Notes: generated by a model from the sequence alone, not told the origin. 64,000 bases of DNA from Rummeliibacillus sp963792445 (GCA_963792445.1 CAWBWO010000016.1:248001-312000); one strand, 5' to 3'. Positions 17,267-31,798 are shown, numbered from the stretch's first letter. Made by a program: numbers and translations.

Positions 17267-17750
17267 ATGGCTAAACATAAAATTCAAAAAACGAATGCAG
17301 TACGTCTGTTAGATCAACAAAAAATTCCTTATATATTAGCAGAATATGAAGTAGAAGATGGCAAAATAGATGGTGTCTCAGTTGCAACGAAAATCAACGA
17401 GCCAGCAGAATTAGTTTTTAAGACACTTGTAGCCACATGCAGGTAAAGGGAATCTCTACGTCTTCGTCATTCCTGTCGCAGAAGAATTAGACTTAAAAAA
17501 AGCCGCAAAAGCGGTTGGCGAAAAGAAAATCGAAATGTTACATGTAAAAGACCTACTACCGAACACAGGCTATATAAGAGGCGGTTGCTCACCAATCGGT
17601 ATGAAAAAAAACTACCCAACATTCATCGATAGCGCTGCTGAACAAGTAGACAACCTATTCGTAAGTGCTGGTAAAATTGGTATGCAAATCAACATCACCC
17701 CAGAAAACCTAAAAAAAGCAGCCAACGCCACATTCGTCTCACTTACTTAG
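17267..17750 (+). pseudogene. ybaK: YbaK/EbsC family Cys-tRNA(Pro) deacylase, frameshifted
   Basis: Two frames together give a full-length (about 160-residue) YbaK protein: the first (17267-17445) begins MAKHKIQKTNAVRLLDQQKI and contains VFKTLV, and the second contains LYVFVIPVAEELDLKKAAKA and the hallmark GYIRGGCSPIGMKK with the conserved Gly-Cys-Ser-Pro loop. Removing one C at 17433-17434 joins them (GTA GCA CAT GCA GGT), keeping the spacing of the family. YbaK hydrolyses mischarged Cys-tRNA(Pro). Apart from the single base, the sequence is well preserved, which favours a recent lesion or a sequencing error over old decay. The start ATG is 13 nt after AGGA, rather far. Confidence 0.82.
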
Positions 17751-17835
17751 TTGGAACATAATGAAATATTTTGGAAGCTATTATCATTTCAAAATGCCCC
17801 ATTCCTTGATAAAATAGAAAAGCTATTTTGAAGTA

Positions 17836-17873
17836 AGCCATTTATGCAATAACATAAATTGGCTCTTCTTTTC
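17836..17873 (+). terminator. Probable intrinsic terminator
   Basis: AGCCATTTATG (17836-17846) pairs with CATAAATTGGCT (17853-17864) with one bulge, followed by a pyrimidine-rich CTTCTTTTCTC tract. Confidence 0.6.
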
Positions 17874-17894
17874 TCATAAGAAAGAAGGATATAG

Positions 17895-18524
17895 ATGAAC
17901 AAAGCATATATATGGCGCTGGCTATTCTTTTTTATAGGTATTACGACCATTAGTCTTGGCGTATCTTTAACAGTGAAAGGACAACGGTTTGGCGTAAGTT
18001 CTTGGGATGTTCTACATATTGGATTATTTAATCATTTGGGTTTATCAATTGGATTATGGTCTGATATAGCTGGTTTAGTCATTATTACGATTTCTTCGAT
18101 TGGTTTACGCCAATTCCCTAAAATTGGAACGTTTATCAATATGATTTGCATTGGATTAATTCTAGATTTCTTCAACTGGCTATTACCAGATGCGCACAGT
18201 TTCTTGATCCAATTCTTGGACTTCTTACTTGGTGTTATTTTAGTTGCTGTTGGTGGTGGAATTTATATTTCAGCTAATTTAGGCGCGGGTCCTCGTGATA
18301 GTTTAATGTTACTTGCGGTTGAGAAATTCCACTGCAGCATTACATTAGCTCGAACAGTAATGGAGGTTGTTGTTGCGTTTGCAGGTTATCTTCTTGGTGG
18401 GCCCGTAGGAATTGGTACTATCATCATGGTGTTTGCTCTCGGTCCAATAGTTCAATTTACATTAGGAATTTGTCGTAAATTATTGATGAAATGTATTGGC
18501 AATCAACATGTTCCAATCTACTAA
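17895..18524 (+). CDS. YczE/YyaS family integral membrane protein
   Basis: A 209-residue protein with five to six hydrophobic helices, starting at residues about 8-27 (RWLFFFIGITTISLGVSLTV). Conserved family features are the SSWDVLHIGL motif after helix 1, GGGIYISANLGAGPRDSLML in the middle with the GAGPRD signature, and GGPVGIGTIIMVFALGP near the end. The family belongs to the YitT/YczE group of membrane proteins without a settled function; in Bacillus, YczE affects surfactin and bacillomycin production. The start ATG lies 5-10 nt after a GAAGGA site. Single gene between two terminators. Confidence 0.82.
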   Translation: MNKAYIWRWLFFFIGITTISLGVSLTVKGQRFGVSSWDVLHIGLFNHLGLSIGLWSDIAGLVIITISSIGLRQFPKIGTFINMICIGLILDFFNWLLPDAHSFLIQFLDFLLGVILVAVGGGIYISANLGAGPRDSLMLLAVEKFHCSITLARTVMEVVVAFAGYLLGGPVGIGTIIMVFALGPIVQFTLGICRKLLMKCIGNQHVPIY

Positions 18525-18549
18525 ACTGAATAGAGTTCCCTATTAGAAG

Positions 18550-18590
18550 GAGTTTCCCGAAAAGTTCGTCTGTCGGGAAACTCTTTTTTT
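18550..18590 (+). terminator. Intrinsic terminator after the YczE-family gene
   Basis: An 11-bp perfect stem GAGTTTCCCGA / TCGGGAAACTC (18550-18560 with 18573-18583) followed by seven T residues. Confidence 0.93.
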
Positions 18591-18719
18591 GTCGATACTC
18601 TATGTATTTGATAACAACTTCGGTATTCGAAAAATCGTTCTCTCGAAGTATTCTCAAGTTACTCTATCATGTTAGAATATTTGGTAAGAGTTTCAAATTA
18701 TGGGATAGGGGGATTTTAT

Positions 18720-20819
18720 ATGAAGAAGGTGAAATGGTTTTCTCTATTACTGTCAAGTAGCTTAGCACTATCATTATTGAGCCCTTTGTCGAATGAAAAA
18801 GTGAGTGCAGAAACAAAGTCTTACGAAAAGTGGAATACCGAGCGTTATGGTGATCGTATCGATATTGATCAACAGTTAGATAAACTAGCTGAGAGTGCTG
18901 ATTTCCAAAAGAAAGCAGAAGAAAAGATTAAAGCGCAAGCAAAAGATGTAAAGAAATTATTAGCGTCTGAAGAAGAGGCAAATCCGAACTTCTCATACGA
19001 TGGTGGCACAAAAGTATTCTTAAACCAAAATTTAGATTTTAAGGAATTTACGTTACGAAGTGTTGGTGACAATGTAGAGGTCTGGGTAGCAAATGATTTG
19101 TCATATGGACCAAATAATCCTCGACAACCTGATGTTGTCACACAAGCACAAGTGGATAAGCTTCGTGATGAATTTGATAAAAATATTTATCCGAAAGCAA
19201 CCGATTTCTTTGGCACTCCTAATGCATTAGATGGATCTAAATCACCGTTGGCTGGCACGTACGTTCCGAAAGACTATTATACAGGTTCTGACAAAGTGAT
19301 TATGCTAGTGGATAATATTCAAGATGAGAGCTGGGATAATGCAAACTATCCATTCTTTGTTGCCGGTTTCTTCTGGCAAACACTAGAAAACTACATTAAT
19401 CGGAATATTATTACAATCGATACAAATTCATGGGATACTCGCTTAGAATCCACTTACTTTGGAACAACCATTCATGAATTGCAACATTTAATCCAAGCAG
19501 ACAATGACCCTTCTGAGGAAACATGGATCAATGAGGGGATGTCTACTTTTGCTGAATATTTAGGTGGATATAGTCATGATGACGGTTCGATTAATTTCTT
19601 CCTTGACCATCCTGAAAACTCACTAGTGAACTGGGATGAGCATTATAGTGCAGAAACTGGCCCGGAAACAATTGCAGATTATGGAGAAGTGTATTTGTTC
19701 ATGCTGTATTTATACGATAAATTTGGACATGACTTTATCAAATCATTGGCAACTGATGGTACTTCACAAGGGATTGAAAGTGTAGAGAAAGTTTTAAAAC
19801 AATACAAAACGAATAAAGACTTTACGAAAGTCTATCAAAACTTTATGACAGCTCTAACGCTTGATGATAGCTCAGTAAGCAAAGATTACAATTTTGATAG
19901 TATCAATTTACGTGATTTAGTGGTGGATAGTCAGGGGACAAAACGTGGTAAAACAGTAGATTTTGAAAAAGCGTTAACTTATGAAAAACAAGGTGTACCT
20001 GCATGGGGCGGTGATTTTAAGTCTCTTGATTTCACAAGAGAAATAAGAGGCATGAAATTTAATGGCGTGAACTTCTTACCGCTGCAATGGAAATCAATAG
20101 CAGATCCACTGGGCTCTGGCAAACAAGTTCTATGGGGGAATACAGGTAGCCAAGCTGATAATCAGATGATCTTTGAAGCTGATTTATCTTCTACTAACAA
20201 AGCTACTTTAAACTTTGACCATTATTATAATATTGAAGAAGATTGGGATTTCGGGGCTGTTCAAGTCTCTACAGATAACGGGGAAACATGGACAAGTCTA
20301 GCAAATGACCATACAACGTCAGATATTGCTGCACAAGGCTATCCAAATACAAAAGCTAATTTACCTGGTTTTACAGGTACGAATGGAGAATGGACAAAAG
20401 AATCATTTGATCTATCAAAATACGCAGGCAAAAAAGTATTAATCGCCTTCCGCTATATGACTGACTGGGGCTCAGAAGAAGCTGGTTGGTTTGTAGACAA
20501 TATTAGCATCCCAGAAATCGGCCTATTGAAATCAGGTGCAACAACTGACGGTTTCAAATCGATTAGCCAAGTGAAAAAAGAATATGTCGATTATACGGTG
20601 ACCTTCATTCAAACAAAGAAAAATGGCTCAGAACGTGTTTACCATGTAAATCCATTTAATGTAACAGATTCACAAGCACTTGATATTCAAAAAATATTAA
20701 GAGAAGGCAATGTGAAAATGATTACTTCTTATGCAGCGAAACCGAATAAGCTAAATCCAGTAGATTTTTCTTATGAGGTTATCCTAAAAGGGAATCAACC
20801 AAACAAGGGGAAAAAATAA
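18720..20819 (+). CDS. Secreted gluzincin-type zinc metalloprotease with InhA-like C-terminal domain
   Basis: A 699-residue exported protein. Residues 1-30 form a Sec signal peptide (basic MKKVKW, hydrophobic LLLSSSLALSLL, cleavage near VSA-E). The zinc site is HELQH (252-256) with a third ligand probably E272 in WINEGMSTFAEYL. That is a gluzincin layout (HExxH plus a distant Glu) and differs from the HExxHxxGxxH of true M6 immune inhibitor A. The C-terminal part (about 470-620) nonetheless resembles the InhA/bacillopeptidase F MAM-like region (GAVQVSTDNGETWTSL, YMTDWGSEEAGWFVDNISIP). Expected role: extracellular protein degradation. The start ATG at 18720 follows a GGGGGA site; a longer frame from 18669 would spoil the signal peptide. 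Confidence 0.82.
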   Translation: MKKVKWFSLLLSSSLALSLLSPLSNEKVSAETKSYEKWNTERYGDRIDIDQQLDKLAESADFQKKAEEKIKAQAKDVKKLLASEEEANPNFSYDGGTKVFLNQNLDFKEFTLRSVGDNVEVWVANDLSYGPNNPRQPDVVTQAQVDKLRDEFDKNIYPKATDFFGTPNALDGSKSPLAGTYVPKDYYTGSDKVIMLVDNIQDESWDNANYPFFVAGFFWQTLENYINRNIITIDTNSWDTRLESTYFGTTIHELQHLIQADNDPSEETWINEGMSTFAEYLGGYSHDDGSINFFLDHPENSLVNWDEHYSAETGPETIADYGEVYLFMLYLYDKFGHDFIKSLATDGTSQGIESVEKVLKQYKTNKDFTKVYQNFMTALTLDDSSVSKDYNFDSINLRDLVVDSQGTKRGKTVDFEKALTYEKQGVPAWGGDFKSLDFTREIRGMKFNGVNFLPLQWKSIADPLGSGKQVLWGNTGSQADNQMIFEADLSSTNKATLNFDHYYNIEEDWDFGAVQVSTDNGETWTSLANDHTTSDIAAQGYPNTKANLPGFTGTNGEWTKESFDLSKYAGKKVLIAFRYMTDWGSEEAGWFVDNISIPEIGLLKSGATTDGFKSISQVKKEYVDYTVTFIQTKKNGSERVYHVNPFNVTDSQALDIQKILREGNVKMITSYAAKPNKLNPVDFSYEVILKGNQPNKGKK

Positions 20820-20827
20820 GATAGAAG

Positions 20828-20856
20828 AAAGGACATGCTATTATGGCATGTCTTTT
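20828..20856 (+). terminator. Intrinsic terminator after the metalloprotease gene
   Basis: GACATGC / GCATGTC (20832-20838 with 20846-20852), extended by A-T pairs and ending TTTTCTCT. Confidence 0.8.
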
Positions 20857-21009
20857 CTCTGTGAATACATCTGTTTATTTGGAATGGACAGTAAATGTTG
20901 TTTTAATAAGCGATTTAGTAAATATAATAATAATAGTTCTTTTCAGGAGTACAAATCGATAAAGCGTTATGCTACAATATCGGTATAATCGTGTGAAAGG
21001 ATGATGACC

Positions 21010-22200
21010 TTGTCTAACGTACTCAATACTTTCGTTAATGACAATTTACAACAGCTTCGTGACCAAGGTTTATACAATGAAATTGACCCAGTAGAAGGTG
21101 CCAATGGTCCAGTAATTCAAGTGCGTGGTAAGAAACTAATCAACCTATCTTCAAATAACTATCTTGGTTTAGCAACAAATCCTGAATTAAAGGACATTGC
21201 TAAAAAAACAATCGACGAATACGGTGTAGGTGCAGGTGCTGTTCGTACAATCAACGGTACACTAGATTTACACGTTAAATTAGAAGAAAAATTAGCAGAG
21301 TTTAAAGGAACAGAAGCAGCTATTTCCTATCAATCTGGTTTTAACTGTAATATGGCAGCAATCTCTGCTGTTATGGACAAAAACGATGCAATTTTATCAG
21401 ATCAATTAAATCATGCCTCTATTATTGATGGTTGTCGCTTATCTAAAGCAAAAATTATTGCGTATAACCACTCTGATATGGAAGATCTTCGTAAAAAAGC
21501 AAAAGAAGCAACAGAATCTGGTCTATACAATAAAGTAATGGTCATTACAGACGGCGTTTTCTCAATGGATGGCGATATTGCAAAACTTCCTGAAATTGTA
21601 GAAGTCGCAAAAGAATTTGACCTTATTACATATGTGGATGATGCTCATGGCTCAGGTGTAACGGGTAAAGGAAAAGGAACTGTCAAACATTTTGGTCTAC
21701 AAAATGAAATCGACTTCCAAATCGGTACATTATCAAAAGCAATTGGTGTAGTCGGCGGATATGTAGCGGGTAAGAAGAACTTAATAGACTGGTTAAAAGT
21801 TCGTTCACGTCCATTCTTATTCTCAACAGCTTTACCACCAGGTGATGTTGCAGCCATTACTCGTGCTGTTCAAATGTTAATCGATTCAACAGAACTTTGC
21901 GACAAACTTTGGGAAAATGGAGACTATCTAAAAGCAGGGTTGAAAAAACTAGGCTTTAACATCGGTCATTCCGAAACGCCAATCACACCATGTATTATTG
22001 GTGATGAAAAGCTAACACAACAATTTTCATCTCGTCTCATTGAAGAAGGCGTATACGCAAAATCCATCGTCTTCCCAACTGTCCCAAAAGGCACCGGTCG
22101 CGTCCGCAACATGCCAACCGCTGCCCATACAAAAGAAATGCTCGACCAAGCCCTTGCTATTTATGAAAAAGTAGGGAAAGAACTTGGGGTAATTGAATAA
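21010..22200 (+). CDS. kbl: Glycine C-acetyltransferase (2-amino-3-ketobutyrate CoA ligase)
   Basis: A 396-residue PLP enzyme of the alpha-oxoamine synthase family. Visible motifs are SSNNYLGLATNPEL near residue 45, AVRTINGTLDLH, LNHASIIDGCRLSKAK, the VDDAHGSGVTGKGKGTVKHF segment that holds the cofactor, and the PLP lysine K243 in GTLSKAIGVVGGY. Kbl cleaves 2-amino-3-ketobutyrate, made from threonine by Tdh, with CoA to glycine and acetyl-CoA. A tdh gene lies 19 kb downstream in this window rather than next to it. Start choice: AAAGGA lies 8 nt before the TTG at 21010; the ATGs at 21001 and 21004 overlap that site. The paralogues BioF and HemA are less likely given the close match to Bacillus Kbl. 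Confidence 0.88.
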   Translation: MSNVLNTFVNDNLQQLRDQGLYNEIDPVEGANGPVIQVRGKKLINLSSNNYLGLATNPELKDIAKKTIDEYGVGAGAVRTINGTLDLHVKLEEKLAEFKGTEAAISYQSGFNCNMAAISAVMDKNDAILSDQLNHASIIDGCRLSKAKIIAYNHSDMEDLRKKAKEATESGLYNKVMVITDGVFSMDGDIAKLPEIVEVAKEFDLITYVDDAHGSGVTGKGKGTVKHFGLQNEIDFQIGTLSKAIGVVGGYVAGKKNLIDWLKVRSRPFLFSTALPPGDVAAITRAVQMLIDSTELCDKLWENGDYLKAGLKKLGFNIGHSETPITPCIIGDEKLTQQFSSRLIEEGVYAKSIVFPTVPKGTGRVRNMPTAAHTKEMLDQALAIYEKVGKELGVIE

Positions 22201-22260
22201 TAGATACTTTTTAAAAGAAGAGGCTTTGATAAGTCTATATTAATAAAAAATGTAGTTATA

Positions 22261-22306
22261 AAAATCTGCTTTTACTATTATCTTGATAGTATGGCAGATT
22301 TTTTTT
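22261..22306 (+). terminator. Intrinsic terminator after kbl
   Basis: AAAATCTGC (22261-22269) pairs with GCAGATTTT (22294-22302) around an inner ACTAT / ATAGT hairpin, followed by a T-run. The remaining gap up to 22601 (about 300 bp) is AT-rich and shows nothing else. Confidence 0.85.
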
Positions 22307-22601
22307 ACTAACTGCAAACAACCGATTAGAACCAAAAAATGATCATCGAATCTAAAGTTAAAAGAAACGTTTGGTACTTTCTGGACAGTATCTTTTAATA
22401 CTTAACCCAAAGAAAAAGCTCTCAAAACAGGGATTAAATACCTATGCTTTGCAAAAGTTTAAAAATATACTAGTATTTAACTAGGAATTATAAGAATTGA
22501 TATTGACTTTTGATTTTCAGGCAATTACAATAAATTACAAGAAAAAGGGAATACAATAAAAATTATTTAATAGTAACCTATTGTAAAGGGGAGAAATTTG
22601 T

Positions 22602-22763
22602 ATGACTCAAAAGTTAAATGAGGACTCAGAACAAATTAGAGCCATTATTAACGCGGTAAAAGGATTACAATTTGGTGAAGTGCATATAACGATTCAAGAT
22701 GGGATCATCGTACAAATAAATCGCATCGAAAAACAAAGGTTTAACAAATCAAATACAAAATAG
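22602..22763 (+). CDS. YezD family small protein (DUF2292)
   Basis: A 53-residue protein, too short for most ORF calls. The start ATG is 8 nt after AAAGGGGAG (22585-22593). The core AIINAVKGLQFGEVHITIQD followed by GIIVQINRIEKQRF matches the DUF2292/YezD family, small beta-rich proteins with a conserved (Y/F)GxVxITxxxGxxVQIxxxEK pattern. In several Bacilli they accompany sulfur-assimilation genes; here the neighbours are kbl and a lactate oxidase-type gene. Function unknown. It has its own long terminator hairpin. Confidence 0.8.
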   Translation: MTQKLNEDSEQIRAIINAVKGLQFGEVHITIQDGIIVQINRIEKQRFNKSNTK

Positions 22764-22793
22764 CTACCATGCCAGCTGACTGGAAAACTAGAG

Positions 22794-22852
22794 GCCACAT
22801 AATCCGAATCAAAGAACCACATTTCTTTGATTGGGGTTATGTGGCTATTTTT
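22794..22852 (+). terminator. Long intrinsic terminator after the YezD gene
   Basis: A 23-bp stem with one mismatch (22794-22816 with 22823-22845; GCCACATAA against TTATGTGGC at its base), 6-nt loop, then TATTTTTAT. Confidence 0.92.
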
Positions 22853-23025
22853 ATACAAAAAGGAGGAAGAAAAAATAGCGAGTAAGCTGGCGAAATAATT
22901 TGGGAGATACCTTTCAATTCAATCTTTTAACAGCATGTTATTAAAAATACTATAAAATAGTAAAGGTGTGACTCCGTGATAAAAATGGGTCCACACCTTT
23001 TGCATACGATTTGTTATCGAATAAA

Positions 23026-24182
23026 TTATTGTTTTACAATGTTTAACTCTCTTGCATGTTTTACGTTAGTTATGCCTGCCATAGATAGAGTGACTTCTGT
23101 TTCTTTTAGAATAGTAGAGAAAACACGTTTGACCCCTTCTTCTCCAGCGATTGTTAGTCCGTAGACAAAAGGACGACCGATTAGGACAGCATTTGCTCCG
23201 AGTGCTAGAGCTTTGACTACATCGGCTCCTCGGCGAATACCACTATCAAATAATACAGGGATTTGTCCATTTACCGCTTCTACAATTGCTGGAAGTGCAT
23301 CAATACTTGGAATCACACCATCCAATTGACGACCGCCATGATTGGAAACAACAATTCCATCTGCGCCATTTTCTATAGCTAGTTTTGCATCTTCTGGATG
23401 CAGTATACCTTTTATTAATACAGGTAATGTCGTTTGTTCCTTTAGTTCTTCGATATTTGCCCATTGTAGTGTAGGATGATACAGGTTTGCAAGTATTCCT
23501 TCGATAATGGAGTTTCAGAATCATTATTTGGTATTGAATTTAGAAAGGCTGGGTCGGTTGCCCAATTTCCTTTACCGTACCCTTCGCTAATAGGCGAGAA
23601 CTGGTTACGCATATCGGTCTCGCGCCATCCAAGCATCATTGTATCAATTGTTAATACAATTGCTTCGTAGCCTGCTTGTTCTGCACGCTTTACCATACTG
23701 TAGGAAATTTTAGGATCTTCAGGTGCCCAGTATAATTGGAACCATTTAGATGAATCGGGAGCAGCTGATGCAATCTCTTCAATGGAATAACTTGAGACGG
23801 TGCTTTGAATATAAGGTATGTTTAAATCCTTCAATGCACGTGCTACTGCTAACTCGCCTTCTGGTGAAATCATTTGTAATACGCCTACGGGTGCTGCTAA
23901 CAAAGGTGTAGGATATTTTTTGCCAAATAATTCAATCGATGTATCCAATTTTGAAACGTCCTTTAAAAAGCGAGGAATGATAGAATACTTCTGAAAAGCA
24001 CTTTGGTTTTGGCGTAATGTTTGTTCGCCACCAGCACCGGAGCGAACATATCCAAATGGATTCTTTGGTAAGATGTTCGCGGCAGCTTGTTCTAGTTCAT
24101 CAAACGAAATAGGAAATGTATCGTCTGGTGAAAGATCTTTGACTAGTAAATCCACATTTGTTGGATTTGTAGATTGAGCCAT
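23026..24182 (-). pseudogene. FMN-dependent alpha-hydroxy-acid oxidase (lactate oxidase / 2-monooxygenase type), frameshifted
   Basis: Two minus-strand frames together give about 385 residues of an FMN alpha-hydroxy-acid oxidase. The first (from ATG 24182, 8 nt after AAGGAGG) has YVRSGAGGEQTLRQNQSAF near residue 45, LLAAPVGVLQMISPEGELAV and TIDTMMLGWRETDMRNQFSP; the second holds ILHPEDAKLAIENGADGIVV, SNHGGRQLDG with the active-site His, and FDSGIRRGADVVKALALGAN for FMN phosphate. They join if one base missing near 23496-23502 (a G in the AAGG run of the coding strand) is restored. The LGWRETD segment is more like lactate 2-monooxygenase than glycolate oxidase. It follows mtnE by 20 bp on the same strand. 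A hairpin at 22962-23000 may terminate it. Confidence 0.8.
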
Positions 24183-24202
24183 TAAACTTGCCTCCTTGTT
24201 AT

Positions 24203-25394
24203 TTAGTTTTTTGCTAGACTAACAGATTCTTTAAATAGATTTAACTTTTCAATTCTTTTAACAGCTTCCACTAGTCGCTCTTCATCTACTAATAATCCAA
24301 TCCGTATATAACCTTCGCCATAATCTCCAAAGCCATTCCCTGCAGCTACCGCTACATCTGCTTTTTCTAATAGAAGGTCCGCAAATTGTTGGCTTGTAAA
24401 CCCTTCTGGTACAGGAAGCCATGCAAAGAAGGACCCTTTTGGTGCTGTTACAGGCCAACCAATATTTTGACACGCATAATGAGATGCATTTCGGCGGCTT
24501 TCGTACATGTTAACTTGCTTTGTGACAGAAGATTGGTCGCCAGTTAATGCTTCTACCGCTGCTTGTTGTACAGCAGGGAATAGGCTAACGAATAGGTGGT
24601 CTTGTATTAAGTTTAGCGCTTCAATCATTTGCGCATTACCAACCGCAAAACCTACGCGCCAACCTGCCATATTATAGGTTTTGGATAATGTGTAGACTTC
24701 AATTCCGACTTCTTTAGCACCTTCTAATTGCAAGAAGCTAATCGGTTTTTCACCTTCAAAGCCAATGGCACCATAAGCAAAGTCTTGTAGGATAGCAATA
24801 TTATTTTCTTTCGCTAGTTTGATTGTTTCTTCATAGAATTCTTTAGTAGCAACGCCACCAGTTGGATTGTTTGGATAGTTTAAATACATTAACTTAGCTC
24901 GTTTTTTGATGTCTTCAGAAAGCAAACTGTAGTCTGGGAGGAAGTCATTTTCAGCTAAAAGTGGCATTGTTTCAAATTGCACGTCTGCTAATGTCACACC
25001 TGATAAATAATCTGGGTAGCCGGGGTCTGGCAGTAGCATCGTATCACCAGGATTAAGAATTGCAATTGGTAGTTCAACGAGGCCCGCTTTAGCACCGAAA
25101 AGAATAGAAACTTCTGTATCTGGATTGATGTCCACTCCGTATTCACGCTTATAAAATGTGCTAACTGCTTTTTTTAGTTCAGGTATTCCACGAAAAGGTG
25201 AATATCTATGCATTTCTGGATTTGCTGTTGCTTCTTGCATGGCTTTTACGATATGTTCTGGTGTAGGTTGATCAGGATTTCCTTGTCCTAAGATTTATAA
25301 CATCGCGGCCCTCTGCAACTGCGTTTCCAACTTGCTTCACAAGATTTGCAAAAAACTGCTTTGGTAAACTTTGTAGCTTTTTAGATAATTCCAT
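24203..25394 (-). pseudogene. mtnE: Methionine-salvage aminotransferase MtnE, frameshifted
   Basis: A class I/II PLP aminotransferase, closely similar to Bacillus MtnE over about 396 residues. From the ATG at 25394 (8 nt after AGGAGG) the first 34 codons read KLQSLPKQFFANLVKQVGNA and EGRDVINL; then one extra base (T at 25289 on the plus strand) breaks the frame before GQGNPDQPTPEHIVKAMQEA. After it come RYSPFRGIPELKKAVS, YLNYPNNPTGGVATKEF, the PLP lysine in YTLSKTYNMAGWRVGFAVGN, and GEGYIRIGLLVDEERL. MtnE transaminates 2-oxo-4-methylthiobutyrate to methionine in the salvage cycle. It is divergent from mtnU, as in a methionine-salvage locus, but other mtn genes are not in the window. Confidence 0.85.
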
Positions 25395-25555
25395 CAATTT
25401 TTCCTCCTATTATGTTTAAGTGAGAATACTATACATTTCGATTATATATAGATAGAATAGTATAAAAGTGATTTTTCAGAATTGATTAAAAAAACAATTA
25501 GTTTTAGTGAAAATACTATAACCTTTTTAGAAAAATGTCTATAGGTGGTGCAAAA

Positions 25556-26344
25556 ATGAAGATAGGATGTATTCAATTAAATGTAGCATTTGGTGATGTT
25601 GAAAAAAACTATACAAGAGCAGAATCTTTTATTCGAGAAGCAGCGAGTAGTGGGGCAGAGCTTGTTATTTTACCGGAAATGTGGAATACGGGTTATGCTT
25701 TAGAAAAACTAGAGGAATTAGCTGATGTAAATGGTGAAAGAACGAAGAAATTCCTTCAATCATTAGCAACAGAGCTTCATATTCAAATTATAGGTGGTTC
25801 TGTGGCGACCAAAAAAGGTGAGGACTTTTTCAATACGATGTACACCGTAAATGATCGTGGCGAAATCGTAGGAGAATATGATAAAGCACATTTATTCCGC
25901 TTAATGAATGAACACCTATATTTGTCAGCAGGCGAGGGGAAAAACAACTTTGAACTAGGCGATGTAAAAGCAGCTGGCGTGATTTGCTACGATATTCGCT
26001 TTCCAGAATGGCTTCGCCTTCATGCATTAAATGGTGCAAAGGTTTTATTTGTATCTGCACAATGGCCAACTGCACGAATCGACCATTGGAAAGTATTACT
26101 TCAAGCCCGTGCAATTGAAAACCAATGCTTCATCATTGCAGTGAATCGTATAAGTAACAAACCTGAAAACTTCAATGGCCAATCAATGGTGATTGAACCA
26201 TGGGGCGAGGTATTGTGGACAGGTGGCGAAGATGAAGAGCTTGCTATAGTTGATGTTGATTTTTCAAAAGTCGATGAAGTCCGTAAGAAAATACCTGTGT
26301 ATGATGATAGACGCCCTGAATTGTATAAGGATATTTTGAAATAG
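25556..26344 (+). CDS. mtnU: Carbon-nitrogen hydrolase MtnU (omega-amidase type)
   Basis: A 262-residue nitrilase-superfamily enzyme. The catalytic triad is visible: E41 in LPEMWNTGY, K110 in GEYDKAHLF, and C144 in GVICYDIRFPEW. The sequence follows Bacillus MtnU (YkrU) throughout, including HLYLSAGEGKNNFELGDVK and WPTARIDHWKVLLQARAIEN. It probably hydrolyses the 2-oxo-acid amide by-product left when MtnE uses glutamine as amino donor. The ATG at 25556 is 7 nt after AGGTGG; a longer start at 25535 has no ribosome site. It is transcribed divergently from mtnE across a 161-bp region that must hold both promoters. Confidence 0.88.
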   Translation: MKIGCIQLNVAFGDVEKNYTRAESFIREAASSGAELVILPEMWNTGYALEKLEELADVNGERTKKFLQSLATELHIQIIGGSVATKKGEDFFNTMYTVNDRGEIVGEYDKAHLFRLMNEHLYLSAGEGKNNFELGDVKAAGVICYDIRFPEWLRLHALNGAKVLFVSAQWPTARIDHWKVLLQARAIENQCFIIAVNRISNKPENFNGQSMVIEPWGEVLWTGGEDEELAIVDVDFSKVDEVRKKIPVYDDRRPELYKDILK

Positions 26345-26367
26345 CAGAATAGCGCTTATGTTTATCC

Positions 26368-26408
26368 AAAAACGCATCAAATCAATGGATTTGATGCGTT
26401 TTTTTTAT
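26368..26408 (+). terminator. Intrinsic terminator after mtnU
   Basis: A perfect 13-bp stem AACGCATCAAATC / GATTTGATGCGTT (26371-26383 with 26388-26400) with a 4-nt loop and an eight-T tract. Confidence 0.95.
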
Positions 26409-26771
26409 AGGTCGTTGAACCACTTATAAGCAATCTAGAAAGAGATGGATTATGATGATCATGTTATTGAGAAACACATATTTAAAAATGTTTTAAGTCT
26501 AAGGAAAACCTTTATATATACTTTATATAAAGGTTTTATCTTATTTTTATCTATTAATACATGGTTAAAATAAAATTCCTTTTAAATACTAAAGGTTCTC
26601 GTATTTCACAAGTATCTTTTAAATTATGTTAATATATTAATTGGAAGATTAATGTGTTAATCTAAATAACTATATTGAAATGATAGATGATATAGTTTCA
26701 TATGATAATGAACTATAAAGAAATATATTATTTCTTCACTAAAGAAACTTTCATAAATATAAAAATATTAG

Positions 26772-26800
26772 TTGACAATCATCGTAATATTTTATAAACT
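26772..26800 (+). promoter_or_regulatory. rrn promoter P1
   Basis: TTGACA (26772-26777), 17-bp spacer and TAAACT (26795-26800), about 270 bp before the 16S gene. The preceding bases (26409-26771) are AT-rich and show no gene; they fit an UP-element-rich rRNA control region. Confidence 0.65.
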
Positions 26801-26874
26801 GTTTAAGTCGCTGGAAAAATAAAGCGAAAATAAATGCGTTAAAACAATTTTAAATTACAAATTAAAAATTGTTG

Positions 26875-26903
26875 TTGACATCACATTGTTATGTTGATAT
26901 AAT
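26875..26903 (+). promoter_or_regulatory. rrn promoter P2
   Basis: A consensus pair, TTGACA (26875-26880) and TATAAT (26898-26903) with exactly 17 bp between, about 165 bp before 16S. A boxA-like TTGAAAACTGAACAA follows at about 26939. Confidence 0.85.
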
Positions 26904-27068
26904 AATAAAGTCGTTAAGATAACGACACGATATGAACCTTGAAAACTGAACAAGCAAGACGTTAATCAATAAACTTTGATTACTAACTTTTGTTAGTAAC
27001 AAGGACAAACAATAGATATCATCTTTTGATGATACGCTAGCAAAGCTAATGAGCTTTCAAACTTTACT

Positions 27069-28622
<1,554 letters not shown>

Positions 28623-28798
28623 AATATTTCGGAGTAGAGAACTTGGTTCTCTAAGATTAACGCTTGCTGTTCAGTTTTGAAGGCTCATAGCTTTCAAAAC
28701 ATTGTTCTTTGAAAACTGGATAAAACGACATTGAAGAAATTCTTAAGTAACACATTTTTTTATATTAAGTTTTAATTTTTTAGGCTTAATAACTTATA

Positions 28799-31732
<2,934 letters not shown>

Positions 31733-31798
31733 AGTTCATTTAAGAACTTCAATGAATGTTTATCCAGTTTTGAAAGAACAAATCTTTCTTTTAAATAG

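Noticed and set aside
21001..22200. BioF (8-amino-7-oxononanoate synthase) instead of Kbl
   Set aside because: The sequence follows Bacillus Kbl closely (SSNNYLG, VRTINGT, TLSKAIGVVGGY) and no biotin gene is nearby; tdh occurs in the same window.
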